From: Oscillospiraceae bacterium
GTDB lineage: Bacteria > Bacillota > Clostridia > Oscillospirales > Acutalibacteraceae
Direction of reading: 5' to 3'
DNA length: 64,000 nucleotides
Assembly (NCBI GenBank): GCA_003514385.1
Contig: DOQR01000008.1
Location: forward strand, 62,463 to 126,462
Below the pieces are notes generated by a model. The model saw only the letters and a program-made list of their open reading frames with translations. It did no database searches and was not told the DNA's origin. Shown piece by piece: positions 37,765 through 46,709 of this stretch. A program made the position numbers and the translations under genes. How positions within the stretch are numbered: the stretch's first letter is position 1; each line of letters starts with the position of its first letter.

Positions 37765-38640
37765 ATGAAAAAGTTTACGAAGATAATTGCTCTCGTGCTT
37801 GCGCTTGTCTGCATCTGCACTGCGTTCGCAGCCTGCGGCGGCAACAAGGACGACGGCAATACAACAAAGACACCCGCAGTCAAGGTCATTGACTACGATC
37901 TGACCAACGAGCAGTACGCTTTCGGCGTTGACAAGAATCAGCCCGAGCTGCTCACTCAGGTCAACGACATAATCAAAGAAATGAAGAGCGACGGAACATT
38001 CTCCGCTATCTGCGACAAGTACTTCGGCGGCGGCACTCCCGAGGCTGTCAAGTCTGCGGCTCTCGATGAGAGCAAGGATCAGCTCGTCGTTGCAACCAAC
38101 GCCGCTTTCGAGCCCTTTGAGTACATGAAGGGTGATGACTACTACGGCATCGACATGGAGATTGCCGCTTATGTCGCCAAGAAGCTCGGCAAAGAGCTCG
38201 TTATCCAGAACATGGACTTCGACGCTGTCTGCCTTTCCGTCGGCCAGCACAAGTGCGATATCGCAATGGCCGGTCTTACCATCAGCGAAGACCGTAAAGA
38301 GTATGTCAATTTCTCCGATGCTTACTATGAGGCATCTCAGAGACTTATAGTCAAGGGCACCGACACCACCTTCGACGCCTGCAAGAGCGCTGACGATGTC
38401 AAGGCTATCCTCGACAGCCTCACCGAGGACAAGAAGATCGGCTGCCAGCAGGGCACTACCGGCAACTCCTTCATCGAGGGCAGCGAAGATCTCGGATTCC
38501 CGGGACTCAAGGCGAAGGCTGTCGCTTATAAGAGCGGTTCTCTTGCAGTCCAGGATCTCATCAACGGCGGCGTTGACTATGTCATCATCGACTCTGCTCC
38601 CGCTGCGAGCATCGCAAAGGCTATCAATGATGTTGCCTGA
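37765..38640 (+). CDS. Amino-acid ABC transporter binding lipoprotein, apparently circularly permuted
   Basis: The 291-aa protein has a lipoprotein signal ending at C24. Residues about 39-88 (VKVIDYDLTNEQYAFGVDK, then LLTQVNDIIKEMKSDGTF and DKYFGG) match what is normally the extreme C terminus of family-3 binding proteins. The usual N-terminal core then begins near residue 105: LVVATNAAFEPFEYM, GIDMEIAAYVAKKLGK, CDIAMAGLTISEDRKEYVNFSD, GCQQGTTGNSF. The protein stops at VDYVIIDSAPAASIAKAI, just where the moved segment would follow. It feeds the permease and ATPase downstream. It binds polar or acidic amino acids by family; the exact ligand is unknown. Confidence 0.9.
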   Translation: MKKFTKIIALVLALVCICTAFAACGGNKDDGNTTKTPAVKVIDYDLTNEQYAFGVDKNQPELLTQVNDIIKEMKSDGTFSAICDKYFGGGTPEAVKSAALDESKDQLVVATNAAFEPFEYMKGDDYYGIDMEIAAYVAKKLGKELVIQNMDFDAVCLSVGQHKCDIAMAGLTISEDRKEYVNFSDAYYEASQRLIVKGTDTTFDACKSADDVKAILDSLTEDKKIGCQQGTTGNSFIEGSEDLGFPGLKAKAVAYKSGSLAVQDLINGGVDYVIIDSAPAASIAKAINDVA

Positions 38641-38661
38641 GCTTAAATGTAAATAACGAAA

Positions 38662-38694
38662 GAAGGCTGTTTCGGTCGAAACGGCCTTCCTTTT
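38662..38694 (+). terminator. Partial terminator between binding protein and permease
   Basis: A 12-bp stem, GAAGGCTGTTTC (38662-38673) with GAAACGGCCTTC (38678-38689), has a 4-base loop and is followed by CTTTTAG. It would let binding protein be made in excess over permease, as is common in ABC operons. Confidence 0.7.
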
Positions 38695-38744
38695 AGTCTG
38701 CGGCGCTTTTTGCCGCGCAAGTATTTGGACAAAGGAAAAGAACT

Positions 38745-39467
38745 ATGAACGATTTTATAGCAAGCTTACCGAAGAAAATCGATAAGTTTATCGAGATACT
38801 CATAGACTACAACGGCTATGTAAAAGTCCTGCAGGGCTTGCAGAATACGCTCAAGATAGCCGTTCTCGGTCTTATAATCGGTATTGTCATCGGTACGCTG
38901 ATAGCGACCGTGCGCGTTATACCGAAATACAAAGTCCTCCCGAGAATACTCAACGCCATCTGCGCATTCTATGTCGCGCTCTTCAGAGGAACCCCCATGG
39001 TTGTGCAGCTGCTTATATTCTACTATGTCGTGCTGCCGATAATGGGCGTCAACCTCCCGTCGGTCAGCGTGGCAATAGCGGTTTTCGGCCTTAATAGCGG
39101 CGCGTATATATCGGAGATAATGCGAAGCGGTATCCAGAGCGTTGACGACGGTCAGATGGAGGGTGGCAGAAGCGTGGGATTGAGCTTCTCGACCACGATG
39201 ATGCGCATAGTCATCCCGCAGGCGATAAAGAACATTCTCCCGACTCTCGGCAACGAGTTCATCGCTCTTATCAAGGAGACATCGGTCGTCTCGTTCGTCG
39301 GCGCGCTCGACCTCTATGTCGCGTTCAGCTACATCGGCTCGAACAGCTATGAGTTCATGGTGCCCTATATCGCCATGGCGCTCATCTATATCGTCATAGT
39401 CTGCCTGATAACCCTGCTTGTAAAAATCATGGAAAGGAGCCTGAAGAAGAGTGATAGACGTAATTGA
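38745..39467 (+). CDS. Amino-acid ABC transporter permease
   Basis: The 240-aa protein has five membrane helices and the HisM/GlnP-type permease signature: [74 protein letters not shown] (EAA loop), and [28 protein letters not shown]. It forms the channel with the ATPase at 39451. AAGGAAAAG precedes the ATG. It overlaps the ATPase gene by 17 bases. Confidence 0.95.
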   Translation: MNDFIASLPKKIDKFIEILIDYNGYVKVLQGLQNTLKIAVLGLIIGIVIGTLIATVRVIPKYKVLPRILNAICAFYVALFRGTPMVVQLLIFYYVVLPIMGVNLPSVSVAIAVFGLNSGAYISEIMRSGIQSVDDGQMEGGRSVGLSFSTTMMRIVIPQAIKNILPTLGNEFIALIKETSVVSFVGALDLYVAFSYIGSNSYEFMVPYIAMALIYIVIVCLITLLVKIMERSLKKSDRRN

Positions 39468-40242
39468 CCTGAAAAAGAACTTCGGGGACAATGAAGTCCT
39501 CAAGGGCATCAACATGACTATCAACAAGGGCGACATCGTTGTTGTCATCGGCCCGTCCGGCTCCGGAAAGAGCACATTCCTGCGCTGCCTCAACTGCATG
39601 GAGGATCCGACCTCCGGCAAGATTATATTCGAGGGCGTGGATATCGCCGACCCCAAGGTCGATATAAATATCCATCGCAGAAAGATGGGAATGGTGTTCC
39701 AGCATTTCAATCTTTTCAACAACAAAACCGTTATCGAGAACATAATGCTCTCACCCGTGCTCTGCGCCAAGAAGGACAGACGCAAGGCTGTGATGCACAA
39801 TATGTTCCACAAGGATAAGCTGCCTGTGCGCCCCGTCAAGGAGATAAAGAAAGATGCGGAGGAGAACGCACACAAGCTGCTTGAGCGCATAGGGCTCGAG
39901 GACAAAGCCGATGTCTATCCCTCGACCCTCTCCGGCGGCCAGAAGCAGCGAGTCGCAATAGTCCGCTCGCTCGCGATGAACCCCGAGGTTATCCTCTTCG
40001 ACGAGCCGACGAGCGCCCTCGACCCCGAGATGGTCGGTGAGGTTCTCGACCTGATGAAGCAGCTCGCCCGTGAGGGTATGACGATGGTTGTCGTCACCCA
40101 CGAGATGGGCTTCGCCCGCGAAGTCGGCACGAAGCTCGTGTTCATGGACGAGGGCAAAATAGTTGAGGAGAACACGCCCGAAAAGTTCTTCGCCGATCCG
40201 CAGAGTCCCCGCGCCAAGGATTTCCTTTCAAAAGTACTTTAA
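39451..40242 (+). CDS. Amino-acid ABC transporter ATP-binding protein
   Basis: The 263-aa ATPase has Walker [10 protein letters not shown], the Q-loop FQHFNLF, the signature [16 protein letters not shown], Walker [15 protein letters not shown], and the H-loop [11 protein letters not shown]. It starts at GTG inside the permease gene. Between [15 protein letters not shown] and the helical part it carries a basic insertion of about 20 residues (roughly 112-132, including [16 protein letters not shown]) that GlnQ-type proteins lack. Otherwise it is typical of polar amino-acid importers. Confidence 0.95.
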   Translation: MIDVIDLKKNFGDNEVLKGINMTINKGDIVVVIGPSGSGKSTFLRCLNCMEDPTSGKIIFEGVDIADPKVDINIHRRKMGMVFQHFNLFNNKTVIENIMLSPVLCAKKDRRKAVMHNMFHKDKLPVRPVKEIKKDAEENAHKLLERIGLEDKADVYPSTLSGGQKQRVAIVRSLAMNPEVILFDEPTSALDPEMVGEVLDLMKQLAREGMTMVVVTHEMGFAREVGTKLVFMDEGKIVEENTPEKFFADPQSPRAKDFLSKVL

Positions 40243-40251
40243 TAATAACAA

Positions 40252-40320
40252 AGCCCGCCGATTCAGGCGGGCTAAAAATTTATCCCGGCTCCTTTCGGAA
40301 CCGGGACTTTTGCTTTTATT
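40252..40320. terminator. Double terminator between the ABC operon and the antiporter
   Basis: AGCCCGCC (40252-40259) pairs with GGCGGGCT (40266-40273). TCCCGG...CCGGGA (40283-40306), with an inner TCC/GGA stem, follows, then CTTTTGCTTTTATTTTA. The pair serves both convergent units. Confidence 0.75.
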
Positions 40321-40327
40321 TTATTTT

Positions 40328-41710
40328 TTACGGCTTCCAGATGAACCAGATGAGAAGATATCCGGTTATGACCGCCGCGAGGGTGAAGGGTACGCCGTAT
40401 TTCATGAATGTCGTCGCCTTTACCTCGTGACCCTCCTTGCGGAGAATGCCGATGCCCGCGATGTTCGCGGATGCTCCGATCGGCGTCAGGTTGCCGCCGA
40501 GGGTCGCGCCGCAGAGCAGACCGTAGTACATGATCTTCGGGTCGATGCCGAGGTTGACGGCGATGACCGGGATAACGGTGAGCATGGTAGCGGTATAGGG
40601 AATATTGTCGATGAATGCCGAGAGAATGACGGACATCCAGACGATGACAGTATAGACGATGAACACGCTACCGGAGCTTCCGCCGACTTTCGATATGGCG
40701 TTGCCGATGATATCAATAACACCCGCGTTCTTTATGCCGCCGATGACGACGAAAAGACCGGTCAGAAGAATGATGGTGTAGTAGTCGATCTCTTTGAATG
40801 CGTTTTTGACTATCTCGGTGTTCTTGCGGAACAGCTCGCGGATTATGCCGACAAAGAAGAAGAACATGCAGATAAGACCGTTGGTTATCTCGGGCTTGTA
40901 GAACTGACCCTCGGCCGCGTTGCTCTTGTAGGGAATGAACGAAACGGCGATGAGGCAGACAACAGTCGCAATAAGCAGGAAGGTCGGGAACTTGTCCTCA
41001 ACCTTTGTGCGGTCGTTGATATGGATCTTGTCGTTCTCCTTGCGGAACATGAAGAGGATTATCAGCGCGCTGACAATTGCACCCGCCTCAACGACCCAGA
41101 ACATGCCGGGCTTGCCCTCGTCAACGAAGAAGTCGGAGAAATCAAGGTTTGCCGCCTTGGCGAGCAGAATTGAAGTCGTGTCGCCGACGAGAGTCGCCGC
41201 ACCCTGGAGGTTCGACGAAACGGCGATGCAGATAATGCTCGGGACAGGGGAGATGTTGAGCTTCTTGCACAGTGCAAGTGCGACGGGCGCTATCATAAGA
41301 ACGGTAGCGACATTGTCGACAAACGCGGAGACGATGCCCGCGAAAAGGCTCATGCAGACGACAGCCCACTTGACATTGGGCATCTTCGATATAAGAACAT
41401 CACTCATCAGCTGCGGCATCTTGGACTCGATAAAGAGATAGACCGTGCCCATGGTGCCGGCGATCATCATGATGACGTTCCAGTCGATTTCGCCGACAGC
41501 CGCCTTGAAAGTATAGTTGAAAGAGTTCCCCGAACCGAGGGAGAAAAAGTCCGCGCCGAAAAGATCGGGCTTGAATGCGGCAATAGTGCCGAGGATAACG
41601 AAGATAACTGCCGATGCAACAGCGACATAGGGGCGGATCTTCTGAAACGCCATCATAAGAATATACGTCGCCGCGAAGAGCACCAGTGCGGTTATAGTGA
41701 TACTGCTCAT
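40328..41710 (-). CDS. NhaD/ArsB-type ion transporter (SLC13 superfamily)
   Basis: The 460-aa protein has about 11 to 12 membrane helices. Two inverted-repeat signature segments are visible: AGIVSAFVDNVATVLMIAPVALAL with SSNLQGAATLVGDTTSILLA in the first half, and SAFIDNIPYTATMLTVIPVIA with GGNLTPIGASANIAGIGI in the second. This is the ion-transporter fold of NhaD Na+/H+ antiporters and ArsB. The conserved Asp in each FxDN motif supports cation coupling. No ars genes are nearby. Its long leader with a terminator hairpin suggests ligand control. Confidence 0.87.
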   Translation of the reverse strand: MSSITITALVLFAATYILMMAFQKIRPYVAVASAVIFVILGTIAAFKPDLFGADFFSLGSGNSFNYTFKAAVGEIDWNVIMMIAGTMGTVYLFIESKMPQLMSDVLISKMPNVKWAVVCMSLFAGIVSAFVDNVATVLMIAPVALALCKKLNISPVPSIICIAVSSNLQGAATLVGDTTSILLAKAANLDFSDFFVDEGKPGMFWVVEAGAIVSALIILFMFRKENDKIHINDRTKVEDKFPTFLLIATVVCLIAVSFIPYKSNAAEGQFYKPEITNGLICMFFFFVGIIRELFRKNTEIVKNAFKEIDYYTIILLTGLFVVIGGIKNAGVIDIIGNAISKVGGSSGSVFIVYTVIVWMSVILSAFIDNIPYTATMLTVIPVIAVNLGIDPKIMYYGLLCGATLGGNLTPIGASANIAGIGILRKEGHEVKATTFMKYGVPFTLAAVITGYLLIWFIWKP

Positions 41711-41769
41711 GCTTCACACTCCAAAATATTTTTTTCGCAGCGAACGCTCAGCGACCGATTTTTCCCCAA

Positions 41770-41914
41770 AGAAAAACGCGCTCCCTACCGGAACGCGAAA
41801 CCGCCACTTCATTTTAAGCATGGCAACACAAAAACCGCATTGCTTCAACCTCAAATAAATAATCCGCATATTTGACGGATTATGACAGACTCCACCACTC
41901 ATTATTCGGCTGCA
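41770..41914 (-). ncRNA. Structured antiporter leader with intrinsic terminator; riboswitch candidate
   Basis: The leader of about 200 nt is read on the minus strand. It begins with an 8-bp hairpin ATAATCCG/CGGATTAT (complement of 41859-41883). An AAGCA/TGCTT-bounded region rich in conserved-looking purines follows (complement of 41816-41845). A terminator comes last: CGCGTTCC with GGAGCGCG (complement of 41777-41797, one G-U pair) followed directly by five T residues (complement of 41772-41776). A small GCG-GTTT-CGC hairpin overlaps the terminator 5' arm and could act as an antiterminator. I cannot match it to a known class. Confidence 0.55.
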
Positions 41915-41920
41915 AAGGAC

Positions 41921-41949
41921 ATTATATAAAATTTTTCCATAGCCGTCAA
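41921..41949 (-). promoter_or_regulatory. Promoter of the antiporter gene
   Basis: On the minus strand TTGACG (complement of 41944-41949) and TATAAT (complement of 41921-41926) have a 17-base spacer. Transcription would start near 41914, about 205 bases before the start codon. Confidence 0.75.
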
Positions 41950-41976
41950 GGACTTTTTGACTATTTTTGCAACTGC

Positions 41977-43083
41977 CTATATCAGTTCGGATATAACCGC
42001 GTTTGAGACGAGAAAACCCTGCCTTGTCAGCGCGATGCGGCTATTGTCGCATACCGTCAGACCGGCTTTTGAAAACTCAATGCATTTTTTGATCATATCC
42101 TCCGGCACGCCGTGCCCGAACCGCTCTTCTACTTCTGAAAACACAAGACCTTTGTTCAGCCGCAGACGGAGCATTAAGTACTCCTCAAAGCTCCCGCCTT
42201 CGCCGTCGTCCGTGGGCTCGCAGTCCGCGATAAAGCTCTCTATATTGCGCGGGAAAAAGAATCTCCTTCCGTCTATAAACGAGTGCGCCGCCGGACCTAT
42301 GCCGAGATATTCGTCGCAGTCCCAGTACTTCAGATTGTGGCGGCTCTCGTATCCGGGCTCTGCAAAGTTCGATATCTCATACTGCATGAATCCGCGCTTT
42401 TCGAGCTCCTCGCACGCGGTCAGATACAGCTCGCAGGTCGCATCTTCGTCAGGCAGAGTCAGCTCGCCGCGTTTCTCATAAAAACGCGTGCCCTCTTCTA
42501 TTTTTAAAATATATGCGCTGACATGGCGCACTCCCGCGTCCGCGCAGAAAGCTATGCTGTCCTTGAGCGAATCAACCGTCTGACCGGGGACGGCGAGCAT
42601 GAGGTCGAGCGATATATTATCTATCCCCGCGTCCTGCGCGCGCTTTACGGCGAGCGAAATATCGTCCCTGCCGCTGAGCCTGCCAAGCGCGCGGCGTTCG
42701 TCGTCGTTTGCCGACTGCATACCCATGGATATCCTGTTGACTCCCGCTTCTCTGAGCAGAGCGAAATCAAGATTCTTTTTCGCCGCGTCAAACGGATTGA
42801 TTTCAACAGTTGTCTCGCATTCTGAAGAAGAAAACTCCCTCGCCGCGCCGATGATTCTGCCGAGCCTCTCCGCTCCCAGCGCCGACGGGGTGCCGCCGCC
42901 AATATAAACGGTGTCCGCAGTTATGTTATATTTTGCCGCAAGAGCGGGAATGCGGTGGATAAGCGTGTCGGTGTAGACATTCGCCGCGCTTTCGTCGAGG
43001 CGCAGAGAATAAAAATCGCAGTAGGGGCACTTGCTGCGGCAGAACGGTATGTGAATATATAACCCCGCGTTTTTGCCTTTCAT
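41977..43083 (-). CDS. hemW: Radical SAM heme chaperone / coproporphyrinogen oxidase-like HemW
   Basis: The 368-aa protein has the radical SAM cluster motif in YIHIPFCRSKCPYCDFYS (CxxxCxxC plus the extra CDF typical of HemW/HemN). It also has VYIGGGTPSALGAERL, NRISMGMQSANDDERRALGR, and SLDLMLAVPGQT with the C-terminal HemN domain. HemW proteins are mostly heme chaperones, not true oxidases. GGGAGGTGC precedes the ATG. The gene is monocistronic. Confidence 0.93.
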   Translation of the reverse strand: MKGKNAGLYIHIPFCRSKCPYCDFYSLRLDESAANVYTDTLIHRIPALAAKYNITADTVYIGGGTPSALGAERLGRIIGAAREFSSSECETTVEINPFDAAKKNLDFALLREAGVNRISMGMQSANDDERRALGRLSGRDDISLAVKRAQDAGIDNISLDLMLAVPGQTVDSLKDSIAFCADAGVRHVSAYILKIEEGTRFYEKRGELTLPDEDATCELYLTACEELEKRGFMQYEISNFAEPGYESRHNLKYWDCDEYLGIGPAAHSFIDGRRFFFPRNIESFIADCEPTDDGEGGSFEEYLMLRLRLNKGLVFSEVEERFGHGVPEDMIKKCIEFSKAGLTVCDNSRIALTRQGFLVSNAVISELI

Positions 43084-43214
43084 TTTTCCGCACCTCCCGC
43101 AAATTATCGCTTTATAATAATGTATAATAACACAAAGATGTTATTCAAACAATCTGTATACGGCATTTTTGCCGAATTTTGTGTGCAAAATCACAACTTT
43201 TTGTATGGTAATTG

Positions 43215-43243
43215 TTGCTTTTTGCCAGAAGCTGTGTTATAAT
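43215..43243 (+). promoter_or_regulatory. Promoter of first tandem GPH transporter
   Basis: TTGCTT (43215-43220) and TATAAT (43238-43243) have a 17-base spacer, about 30 bases before the TTG start. Confidence 0.65.
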
Positions 43244-43278
43244 CAAAAAGCTTGATTTTTTAAATAGGAGGTCGTCTT

Positions 43279-44850
43279 TTGGCACAGGAACAGACAGCCG
43301 CGGTCAATCCGCAGGCAGGATCCGGCGAAGATTCGTCAGGATACGTCTTTCAGAACAGACGCTATGTCGGTACGAAAGAGACTGTCGCTTACGTCGTCTA
43401 TGATATGTCGCAGAGCTTCAATATCAACGCGTATTCGCAGAGATTCGTCACCAACATCCTTCAGGTCAGCCTGAAGCTGCAGCGAATAGCGAATGTTATC
43501 AACGGTATTTGGGACGTTATCAACGATGTGCTTTTCGGTGCGATAGTTGACAAGACGAGAACCCGCTGGGGCAAGTTCAAGCCCTATCTCGTTGCGCTCG
43601 GTATCCCCGGCACAATCGGTACGTGCATTTATTGGCTCATGCCCCTCATATTTGCGGGCAGAGGTCCGAACGATATCTGGAAATTCATCGGATATCTTCT
43701 TCTCATGGTCGTGCGTGAAGGCGCGGGAACATTCCGCGATATCGCACAGAAGGGTATCCAGTCTACAATAACCCCGCACCCTGTTGACAGAACGAGAATT
43801 ATCACTATTGCAAACTTTGCCTCCGGCTTCCTCGGAGAGAAGCTGCCCGAGCAGATAATGACCGTTCTCCTTGACCTTATCGGCAGAAATAAGGTCAAGC
43901 TTACTCTTCAAGGTACTTTTGTCGGCATGGGTATTTTCACTGCCGTTGTCGCAGGCGCAGGTGCTATGTGGTTCTTCTTTATCTGTAAAGAGCGAGTCAT
44001 GCAGTCCGTCGAGCGTCCGAGCATCAAGGCGGGTATCAAGTCGATAATCAACAACAAGCCGATACTTCTTATGACGCTTTCCAAGATGCTCAGCGGCTTC
44101 TCGGTCGGCGGCAGCAAGTCGGATTATCTTATCGATGTTCTGAACTTTGCTTCGCTCAATATTATTACCGGTATCCCCGGCTCGATAATCAACCCCATCA
44201 GCTATGCTATAGTTCCGTGGTTCAGACGGCACTTCTCGAGCCGCTTCCTGTATATCATGGGTACATATGTCGGCGATATCCTGCTCGTGCCCGTGTTCCT
44301 CGTTGGCTGCATCGGCGGCAAGAAGCACGGACTTTATAAGAAGGTCGTTCCCATGGCGATCGCCCTCACTTTGTGGGAGACGCTGTTCATGATTTTCTAC
44401 GGTGTGCGTAAGGTCATTCCGACCGAGATGTACAACGAGGCAATGGACTACTGCGAATGGAAGAACGGCTACCGCACAGAGGGCATGACGAGCGTCGCCC
44501 AGGGTCTTGCCCAGAAGCTTTCGAGCATCGTCAGTGGCTATATCGCGCTGTTCATCAAGCAGCTTATCGGCTACGACCTGACCGCCTACACAAGAGGCAC
44601 CGCGCAGTCCGATAACACCAAGTTCGGTCTGTTCGCAATGTTCACCATCATCCCGTTCATCACAACCTCCCTCGGCATCATTCCGATGCTCTTCTATGAT
44701 CTGAACGACAAGAAGAAGGAGAAGATGTACGAAGAGCTGCTTGAGAGAAGAGCCGCAATGTCCAAGGAGGCAACCTCCGGCGACCTTGAAGCGCTCGAGA
44801 AACTCGCAAAGGCTCAGATGGAGATCGGCAACAGCAAGAGCGAGCTGTAA
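43279..44850 (+). CDS. GPH-family transporter (MFS), tandem copy 1
   Basis: The 523-aa protein has about 12 membrane helices. The GPH loop NGIWDVINDVLFGAIVDKTRTRWGKFKPYL follows helix 2, and the C-terminal cytoplasmic tail is charged (KKKEKMYEELLERRAAMSKEA, then EALEKLAKAQMEIG). Translation starts at TTG behind AGGAGG. It is highly similar along its whole length to the next gene. The central FADS-like helices show no sugar-specific residues I can read. A terminator and a new promoter separate the two copies. Confidence 0.88.
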   Translation: MAQEQTAAVNPQAGSGEDSSGYVFQNRRYVGTKETVAYVVYDMSQSFNINAYSQRFVTNILQVSLKLQRIANVINGIWDVINDVLFGAIVDKTRTRWGKFKPYLVALGIPGTIGTCIYWLMPLIFAGRGPNDIWKFIGYLLLMVVREGAGTFRDIAQKGIQSTITPHPVDRTRIITIANFASGFLGEKLPEQIMTVLLDLIGRNKVKLTLQGTFVGMGIFTAVVAGAGAMWFFFICKERVMQSVERPSIKAGIKSIINNKPILLMTLSKMLSGFSVGGSKSDYLIDVLNFASLNIITGIPGSIINPISYAIVPWFRRHFSSRFLYIMGTYVGDILLVPVFLVGCIGGKKHGLYKKVVPMAIALTLWETLFMIFYGVRKVIPTEMYNEAMDYCEWKNGYRTEGMTSVAQGLAQKLSSIVSGYIALFIKQLIGYDLTAYTRGTAQSDNTKFGLFAMFTIIPFITTSLGIIPMLFYDLNDKKKEKMYEELLERRAAMSKEATSGDLEALEKLAKAQMEIGNSKSEL

Positions 44851-44871
44851 AGACTTCCTCATAACAAATAG

Positions 44872-44908
44872 AAAAAATCCTCCGTATGTAATGTACGGAG
44901 GATTTTTT
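44872..44908 (+). terminator. Terminator between tandem GPH genes
   Basis: A perfect 15-bp stem, AAAAAATCCTCCGTA (44872-44886) with TACGGAGGATTTTTT (44894-44908), ends in a T-tract. Confidence 0.85.
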
Positions 44909-44983
44909 ATGCCCGCTTTTTGTATACAGAAATATATAGTTCAAAATTTATACACATTGAAGCAACAATGTTTAATAAAACTG

Positions 44984-45012
44984 TTGCAATTGCATAAAAA
45001 TTATGTTATGAT
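44984..45012 (+). promoter_or_regulatory. Promoter of second tandem GPH transporter
   Basis: TTGCAA (44984-44989) and TATGAT (45007-45012) have a 17-base spacer. The spacing to the TTG start is close to that of copy 1, so each copy has its own promoter. Confidence 0.65.
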
Positions 45013-45047
45013 TCAAAAGTAAAAAAATGCAGACAGGAGGTAATGCT

Positions 45048-46622
45048 TTGGCAGAAGAAGTAAAAACCGCTGCGGTCGGCAATCAAGCCGGCGGTAATGC
45101 CGAAAATAGCGGATATGTTTATCAGAACAGACGCTATGTCGGAACCAAAGAGACGGTTGCATATGTCGTCTACGATATGTCGCAGAGTTTCAATATCAAT
45201 ACATATTCCGGACGCTTTGTCACCAACATTCTCCAGATAAGCCTGAGGTTCCAGCGTATTGCAAATGTCATCAACGGCATCTGGGATGTTATCAACGATG
45301 TTCTTTTCGGCGCAATAGTTGACAAGACGAGAACAAGATGGGGAAAATTCAAGCCTTATCTCGTCGCGCTCGGAATTCCCGGAACGATAGGAACGTGCAT
45401 TTATTGGCTGATGCCCATACTGTTTTCGGGCAGAGGACAGGAGGATATCTGGAAATTTATCGGATATCTCGTGCTGATGGTCGTGCGAGAAGGCGCAGGA
45501 ACATTCAGAGCGATAGCCCAGAAGGGTATTCAGGCGACGATAACGCCGCACCCCGTTGACCGAACCCGACTGATAACGATTGCCGATTTTGTCTCCGGTG
45601 CGCTCGGTGAAAAATTGCCGGAACAGATAATGACGATTTTGCTCGACCTCATCGGCAGAAACAAAGTCAAGCTCACCCTTCGCGGAACATTCGTTACCAT
45701 GGGTCTGTTTACCGCTATAGTAGCGGGCGCGGGCGCGCTGTGGTTCTTCCTTATCTGTAAGGAACGTGTCATGCAGTCCGTTGAGACGCCGAGCCTTAAA
45801 GCGAGTATCAAGTCGATAATCAACAACAAGCCGATTTTGCTTATGACGCTGTCGAGTATGCTCAGCGGATTTGCAGTCGGCGGAAGCAAGCAGGACTATT
45901 ATATAGATGTTCTGAATTTCGCTTCCCTCGGTCTTATCACCGGTATCCCCGGCGCTATTATCAATCCGTTCAGCTATATGGCTGTACCGTGGTTCAGACG
46001 GCATTTCTCGAGCCGTTTCCTGTATATTATAGGAGACAAGATATCCGGAATACTGCTTGTCCCCGTGTTCTTGGTCGGCTGCATCGGCGGCAAGAAGCAC
46101 GGACTTTATAAGAATGTCTGGGTCATGGGTATCGCAATGACGCTCTGGGAGACCATATTCATGATCTTCTACGGCGTGCGCCGCATAATCCCAACCGAGA
46201 TGTACAACGAGGCTATGGACTACTGCGAGTGGAAGAACGGTTACCGTACGGAGGGTATGACGAGCGTCGCTCAGGGTCTTGCCCAGAAGCTTTCGGGCAT
46301 CGTCAGCAACTATATTTCCACATGGATAAAGCAGCTTATAGGCTACGACCTCACGCTCTATGTCAGAGGCACGGCACAGTCCGACTCCACAAAGTTCGGT
46401 CTGTTCGCAATGTTCACCATCGTCCCGTTCCTCACCGGTATCGTCAGCATCGTCCCGATGCTCTTCTATGACCTGAACGGCAAGAAGAAGGAACAGATGT
46501 ATGAGGAACTTCTCGAAAGAAGAGCGGCTCTTTCCAAGGAAGCCACAATGGGCGACCTTGAAGCCCTTGAAAAGCTTGCCAAGGCTCAGATGGAGATAGG
46601 CAGCAGGAAGCAGGAGCTTTAA
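45048..46622 (+). CDS. GPH-family transporter (MFS), tandem copy 2
   Basis: The 524-aa protein is a paralogue of copy 1, with long identical blocks such as RRYVGTKETVAYVVYDMSQS and TPHPVDRTR, and only scattered substitutions. Like copy 1 it starts at TTG after ACAGGAGG; an in-frame ATG at 45027 lies upstream of the ribosome binding site and is rejected. The N-terminal 25 residues differ most. The duplication may provide different affinity or regulation for the same or related sugars. Confidence 0.88.
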   Translation: MAEEVKTAAVGNQAGGNAENSGYVYQNRRYVGTKETVAYVVYDMSQSFNINTYSGRFVTNILQISLRFQRIANVINGIWDVINDVLFGAIVDKTRTRWGKFKPYLVALGIPGTIGTCIYWLMPILFSGRGQEDIWKFIGYLVLMVVREGAGTFRAIAQKGIQATITPHPVDRTRLITIADFVSGALGEKLPEQIMTILLDLIGRNKVKLTLRGTFVTMGLFTAIVAGAGALWFFLICKERVMQSVETPSLKASIKSIINNKPILLMTLSSMLSGFAVGGSKQDYYIDVLNFASLGLITGIPGAIINPFSYMAVPWFRRHFSSRFLYIIGDKISGILLVPVFLVGCIGGKKHGLYKNVWVMGIAMTLWETIFMIFYGVRRIIPTEMYNEAMDYCEWKNGYRTEGMTSVAQGLAQKLSGIVSNYISTWIKQLIGYDLTLYVRGTAQSDSTKFGLFAMFTIVPFLTGIVSIVPMLFYDLNGKKKEQMYEELLERRAALSKEATMGDLEALEKLAKAQMEIGSRKQEL

Positions 46623-46667
46623 TAAAATCAAAGAGCACTGCATACCAAACGACAATAAAACAGCATC

Positions 46668-46699
46668 AGTCCCGGCAGTAATGTCTGCCGGGACTTTTT
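46668..46699 (+). terminator. Terminator after second GPH gene
   Basis: AGTCCCGGCAG (46668-46678) pairs perfectly with CTGCCGGGACT (46685-46695), followed by T5. Confidence 0.88.
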
Positions 46700-46709
46700 G
46701 CATATATAA

